From positions 1 to 64,000 of the forward strand of contig CALDSK010000299.1 in the NCBI GenBank assembly GCA_937911865.1: DNA of 64,000 nucleotides, given 5' to 3'. The number at the start of each line of letters is the position of its first letter. Position 1 is the first letter of the stretch. Origin of the DNA: an uncultured Synechococcus sp. (GTDB lineage: Bacteria > Cyanobacteriota > Cyanobacteriia > Phormidesmidales > Phormidesmidaceae). The position numbers were made by a program, and so were the translations under genes. Positions 61,089-64,000 of the stretch are shown piece after piece. The notes under the pieces are model-generated. The model was not told where the DNA came from. It worked only from the letters and a program-made list of their open reading frames with translations, and did no database searches.

Positions 61089-61691
61089 GTGGCCTCTGCG
61101 AACTTGACTTCTAGCGACCTAACTCCTAGCGACCTGGCTTCTAGTGCTTCGGCTTCTAGCAAAAAGTCAGATGGCGTCTCCTTAAATCTTTCAGCGCTCG
61201 CTGAAGAAAACATGGGTTCGGCGCTCGCTGAGTTACAGGCAGCTTCATCAGGGCAAGCGACCGCAGGCGAGGAGCTTAGCGGCGAAACCCAGCAGCCTAC
61301 TGTGCTGCCACCTGCCTCTGAAACGTCGATGCAAGATTACTATCAGCTCCAGCAGAGTTTGCTGAGGCTGACCTTGGTTTTTACCGCCGTAATCTGTCTG
61401 GTTGTTTGGGGTGCTTACTCGCTCAATACCGCAGTTAACTATGTGGTGGGCGCTGTAACTGGCATCGTTTACTTCAGGATGCTGGCTAATAGCGTCGGTA
61501 AAATTGGGCGGGAAAAGCCGAAGCCAAGCAGCGGCAGACTTGCCGTTTTTGTGGGTGTGATGGTGGCTTCTACGCAGTGGCAGCAGCTCTCCGTACTGCC
61601 TGTGTTTTTGGGCTTTTTGACCTACAAGGCCGCGCTGATTGCCTTTGTGATTTGGACTGCTGTACTGCCGCGGCAAGCGTCAGCATCTTAA
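61089..61691 (+). CDS. atpI: ATP synthase accessory subunit I, with unusual N-terminal extension
   Basis: AtpI helps assemble the c-ring. From a GTG at 61089 the protein is 200 aa. The canonical part (MQDYYQLQQSLLRLTLVF onward, four hydrophobic helices) starts only at residue 81, and an ATG there (61329) would give the family's normal ~120 aa. The first 80 residues are Ser/Ala/Glu-rich, and residues 7-26 are encoded by four 15-bp tandem repeats in frame. No stop interrupts the extension. Either start is possible; the N-terminal part is poorly conserved in kind. It is the first gene of the atp cluster. Confidence 0.82.
   Translation: MASANLTSSDLTPSDLASSASASSKKSDGVSLNLSALAEENMGSALAELQAASSGQATAGEELSGETQQPTVLPPASETSMQDYYQLQQSLLRLTLVFTAVICLVVWGAYSLNTAVNYVVGAVTGIVYFRMLANSVGKIGREKPKPSSGRLAVFVGVMVASTQWQQLSVLPVFLGFLTYKAALIAFVIWTAVLPRQASAS
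61107..61166. repeat. 15-bp unit, four tandem copies inside the atpI extension
   Basis: ACTTCTAGCGACCTA (61107-61121) is followed by three progressively diverged copies (61122-61136, 61137-61151, 61152-61166). Because 15 bp equals five codons, the frame encodes TSSDL-TPSDL-ASSAS-ASSKK. Confidence 0.85.
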
Positions 61692-61795
61692 CTGGCGACT
61701 TACTGGGATTAACCTAGCGGGTTCGGTTTACTGATGTTGTAGCGAAGGCGACTACAACGAACAAACGCTATACGAAAATAGAGATTTAAACGGCG

Positions 61796-62527
61796 ATGCT
61801 AAACACCTTTCACTTCTTAAACTCCTCGCTTCTGGCCAAGCTAGAAGTGGGCGAGCACTATTACTGGAAAATCGGCGGCCTCAGCCTTCACGGTCAGATC
61901 TTCATTACCTCCTGGGTTGTCTGCGCGCTCTTGATTGGTGTGGCTTTCTTGGCATCGCGCAAAGTGGAACGTATTCCTAGTGGTTTGCAGAACCTGATGG
62001 AATATGCCCTCGATTTTATCCGCGACTTAGCCAAAGACCAAATCGGCGAGAAAGAATATCGTCCCTGGGTTCCTTTTGTCGGTACGCTGTTCCTCTTCAT
62101 TTTTGTTTCTAACTGGGCTGGTGCGCTCGTTCCCTGGAAGCTCTTCGAAATTCCTCACGGTGAACTCGTCGCACCGACTAACGACATCAATACAACGGTT
62201 GCATTGGCGCTGCTAACGTCACTGGCCTACTTCTACGCTGGGTTCAAAAAGCGTGGTTTAGGCTATTTCGCTCGTTACATTGAGCCAACCCCCATTCTGT
62301 TGCCCATCAACATTCTCGAAGATTTTACTAAGCCGCTCTCTCTCAGCTTTCGACTTTTCGGAAACATCTTGGCAGACGAGCTAGCGGTTGGCGTACTGGT
62401 CCTTTTGGTGCCCCTTTTCGTGCCGCTGCCGCTGATGTTGCTTGGGCTGTTCACCAGCGCAATTCAGGCCTTGATCTTCGCGACCCTAGCGGCTGCCTAC
62501 ATCGGCGAAGCCATGGAAGGGCACTAG
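61796..62527 (+). CDS. atpB: ATP synthase F0 subunit a
   Basis: Subunit a forms the proton half-channels against the c-ring (called atpI in older cyanobacterial and plastid naming). The 243-aa protein has five or six hydrophobic helices. The essential Arg is in SLSFRLFGNILADEL near 185, and the protein ends IQALIFATLAAAYIGEAMEGH. Length is normal. A terminator-like hairpin (62538-62577) follows before the c-subunit gene. Confidence 0.97.
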   Translation: MLNTFHFLNSSLLAKLEVGEHYYWKIGGLSLHGQIFITSWVVCALLIGVAFLASRKVERIPSGLQNLMEYALDFIRDLAKDQIGEKEYRPWVPFVGTLFLFIFVSNWAGALVPWKLFEIPHGELVAPTNDINTTVALALLTSLAYFYAGFKKRGLGYFARYIEPTPILLPINILEDFTKPLSLSFRLFGNILADELAVGVLVLLVPLFVPLPLMLLGLFTSAIQALIFATLAAAYIGEAMEGH

Positions 62528-62537
62528 CACAAGTTTT

Positions 62538-62577
62538 GAAAAGCCTCTCTAAACGCATCTGCTGTGAGGGGCTTTTC
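62538..62577 (+). terminator. Hairpin between atpB and the c-subunit gene
   Basis: GAAAAGCCTCTC (62538-62549) pairs with GAGGGGCTTTTC (62566-62577), 11 of 12 pairs plus one G-U. It may attenuate transcription or stabilise the atpB transcript end within the atp operon. Confidence 0.55.
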
Positions 62578-62790
62578 AACTAGAAGAACGATAATTCTAA
62601 GCAGTGCTTGTGAGCTATCGATTCGATTTCTCTTGAGAGATGGAGACTCTCGTTAATCTCACTCTTGGCTGGCCTCCCGACTTTCTCTCGAAAGGCCGCT
62701 CAGCGCCCGACTTTTTGTTTGGACCTGAAGCGACCCTCAAGATAACAAAAGGCTTTGATACGACACTCTAAAATCACAAGGAAGAACATC

Positions 62791-63036
62791 ATGAATCCTA
62801 CTGTTGCTAGTGCATCGGTTATCGCAGCTGCTTTGGCGATTGGTCTTGCGGCTATCGGCCCTGGTATTGGTCAGGGTAATGCAGCCGGTCAGGCTGTAGA
62901 AGGTATTGCTCGTCAGCCTGAAGCTGAAGGCAAAATCCGCGGCACACTGCTGCTCAGCTTGGCATTTATGGAAGCATTGACTATCTACGGTCTGGTTGTA
63001 GCGCTTGTTCTCTTGTTTGCTAATCCCTTCGCATAA
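62791..63036 (+). CDS. atpE: ATP synthase F0 subunit c
   Basis: Also called atpH. The c-subunits form the rotating ring. From the ATG at 62791 it is 81 aa; a frame open from 62755 adds a basic leader that does not belong. The two helices are ASVIAAALAIGLAAIGPGIGQG and the one with the ion-binding Glu61 in LAFMEALTIYGLVVAL, joined by the polar RQPEAEGK loop. An AAGGAAG ribosome binding site precedes the ATG. The gap on each side contains strong hairpins, fitting the high copy number needed. Confidence 0.98.
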   Translation: MNPTVASASVIAAALAIGLAAIGPGIGQGNAAGQAVEGIARQPEAEGKIRGTLLLSLAFMEALTIYGLVVALVLLFANPFA

Positions 63037-63046
63037 GCCTTTTAAC

Positions 63047-63174
63047 GCTAGGTCAGGAGAAGACTCTCCTCGCCTAGCTTGGTAGGTTTGCTAGGCAGCT
63101 GCTGTAATTGACATCTATCACTGTCGATCAAGCAGCGATGCTTAGAGGCCAGTTGACTAGGCGAGGTGCTTTTT
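63047..63174 (+). promoter_or_regulatory. Attenuator-like structure between c and b' genes
   Basis: Segment 1 GCTAGGTCAGGAGA (63047-63060) can pair with segment 2 TCTCCTCGCCTAGC (63065-63078), 12 of 14 positions, with a 4-nt loop. Segment 2 can instead pair through CCTCGCCTAG (63068-63077) with segment 3 CTAGGCGAGG (63157-63166), perfectly over 10 bp, and this is followed by TGCTTTTT. The two pairings exclude each other, as in terminator/antiterminator switches. Confidence 0.55.
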
Positions 63175-63253
63175 ATGCATCCTTGTTTGTTACCTGTTTG
63201 TTTCAATAGGGAGTTCTCGTTGGCAAAAAGCACAGCGAGTATAGAAAAAGAAC

Positions 63254-63733
63254 ATGTGGATGGGACTGACATTACTGGCTGTTGAAGCCGTTGAAGAAGG
63301 CGGCGGTTTGTTCGATTTGAACGCCACGCTTCCTTTGATGGCGATTCAGTTTTTGATTTTGATGGCTGTTCTCAACGCCATTTTGTACAAGCCTTTGGGC
63401 AACGCCATTGATGAGCGTGACGCCTATGTGCGCAACGCAAAGGCAGGCGCGGCAGAGCGTCTAGCCAAGGCAGAAAAAATGGCTGAAGAGTACGAGCAGT
63501 CACTAGCCGATACGCGCCGCGAAGCTCGCAGCGTGATCGAAAATGCTCAGGCCGAAGCGCAACAGATTGCAGCGGAAAAGCAGGCAGCCGCCCAGCAAGA
63601 AGCAGCAGCTCAGCGTGAAGCCGTACAAAAAGAGTTAGACGAGCAAAAAGCGAGCGCCCTTGGTCAGCTAGAGCAGCAAGTTGATTCTTTGAGCGACCAG
63701 ATTTTGGGCAAGCTGCTGGGTTCGGCTGTATAG
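63254..63733 (+). CDS. atpG: ATP synthase F0 subunit b'
   Basis: The b' subunit pairs with b to form the peripheral stalk in photosynthetic bacteria and plastids. The 159-aa protein has an N-terminal helix (LPLMAIQFLILMAVLNAILY, ~25-44) and then KPLGNAIDERDAYV and a long Ala/Glu/Gln-rich coiled coil. The ATG at 63254 places the helix as in the family. In UniProt naming it is atpF2/atpG; it is not the gamma subunit. Confidence 0.95.
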   Translation: MWMGLTLLAVEAVEEGGGLFDLNATLPLMAIQFLILMAVLNAILYKPLGNAIDERDAYVRNAKAGAAERLAKAEKMAEEYEQSLADTRREARSVIENAQAEAQQIAAEKQAAAQQEAAAQREAVQKELDEQKASALGQLEQQVDSLSDQILGKLLGSAV

Positions 63734-63801
63734 GCCAAACGTCAGCTTGCTGCTCATGACCAGATAGAACTGAAAGAGACGAAGCAGTATAGGTATCGAA
63801 A

Positions 63802-64000
63802 GTGTTAACGCAAGTGTGGGGGCTGCTGGCCTCTGAAACCAAAGGATTTGGGATAAATTTCGACATCCTCGAAACGAACCTGATCAACCTGGCTATTGTT
63901 ATTGGCATCCTGGTTTACTTCGGGAAAGGCTTTTTGGGTAGCAAGCTCCAAGAGCGCCGCGAAGCCATCGAAACGGCCATTAAAGATGCGGAAGCGCGTC
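63802..64000 (+). CDS. atpF: ATP synthase F0 subunit b, truncated by window edge
   Basis: From a GTG at 63802 the first 66 codons are visible: a short lead, GFGINFDILETNLINLAI, a hydrophobic helix (LAIVIGILVYFGKGFLG) and the basic start of the coiled coil (LQERREAIETAIKDAEAR). This is the typical subunit b start. It completes the a-c-b'-b gene order, and delta, alpha and gamma genes are expected beyond the edge. Confidence 0.93.
   Translation, partial: MLTQVWGLLASETKGFGINFDILETNLINLAIVIGILVYFGKGFLGSKLQERREAIETAIKDAEAR

Overview
The window is chromosomal DNA of an oxygenic phototroph and almost certainly a cyanobacterium. It encodes photosystem I PsaC, the allophycocyanin core (apcE, apcA, apcB, apcC), NDH-1 subunit NdhM, a one-helix Hli protein, a cyAbrB regulator, a cyanoexosortase B pair and an ATP synthase cluster with both b' and b subunits. 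The palindrome GCGATCGC (HIP1) is frequent in genes and spacers, as in many freshwater and marine cyanobacteria but not marine picocyanobacteria. The genus cannot be fixed from the sequence; a Leptolyngbya/Synechococcales-like strain would fit. No transposase, integrase, CRISPR array or rRNA was found. One tRNA (Asp, GUC) is present.

Layout. 1-1.6 kb: an edge-truncated membrane protein and a histidine phosphatase. 1.9-14.3 kb: ndhM, then a signalling-rich stretch with a zinc-ribbon/PP2C phosphatase overlapping a CHAT-FHA protein, an unknown protein, a GRDP-like protein, two tandem membrane Ser/Thr kinases, and a divergent HTH-NACHT ATPase overlapping a cupin. 14.2-17.9 kb: small membrane proteins (two of them paralogues), a methyltransferase and a TPR protein. 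18-21.4 kb: hemC, hpf, glgA, tRNA-Asp. 22.4-27.5 kb: a modular GH9 glucanase and a TM0106-type RecB-like nuclease. 27.6-38.2 kb: housekeeping genes (a geranylgeranyl-reductase-like protein, tkt, fabF, acpP, psaC, ftsX, def, ndk). 38.5-47 kb: surface polysaccharide/exosortase region (DegT aminotransferase, cyanoexosortase B and partner, Wza-like and Wzc-like proteins). 47.1-52.4 kb: isoprenoid, folate and cobalamin genes. 52.5-59.1 kb: cyAbrB, Hli and the allophycocyanin core genes. 59.6-64 kb: a methyltransferase, then atpI-atpB-atpE-atpG-atpF running off the right edge.

The most unusual coding material is the 2.3-14.3 kb stretch. It brings together a phosphatase, a phospho-threonine reader fused to a caspase-like CHAT protease, two kinases and an NLR-like NACHT protein with its own DNA-binding domain. 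A second, non-coding peculiarity is that many spacers carry 2-4 head-to-tail copies of a locus-specific unit of about 14-17 bp. One such repeat lies in frame in the N-terminal extension of AtpI. Several spacers also hold strong hairpins, including a terminator/antiterminator-like arrangement between atpE and atpG.
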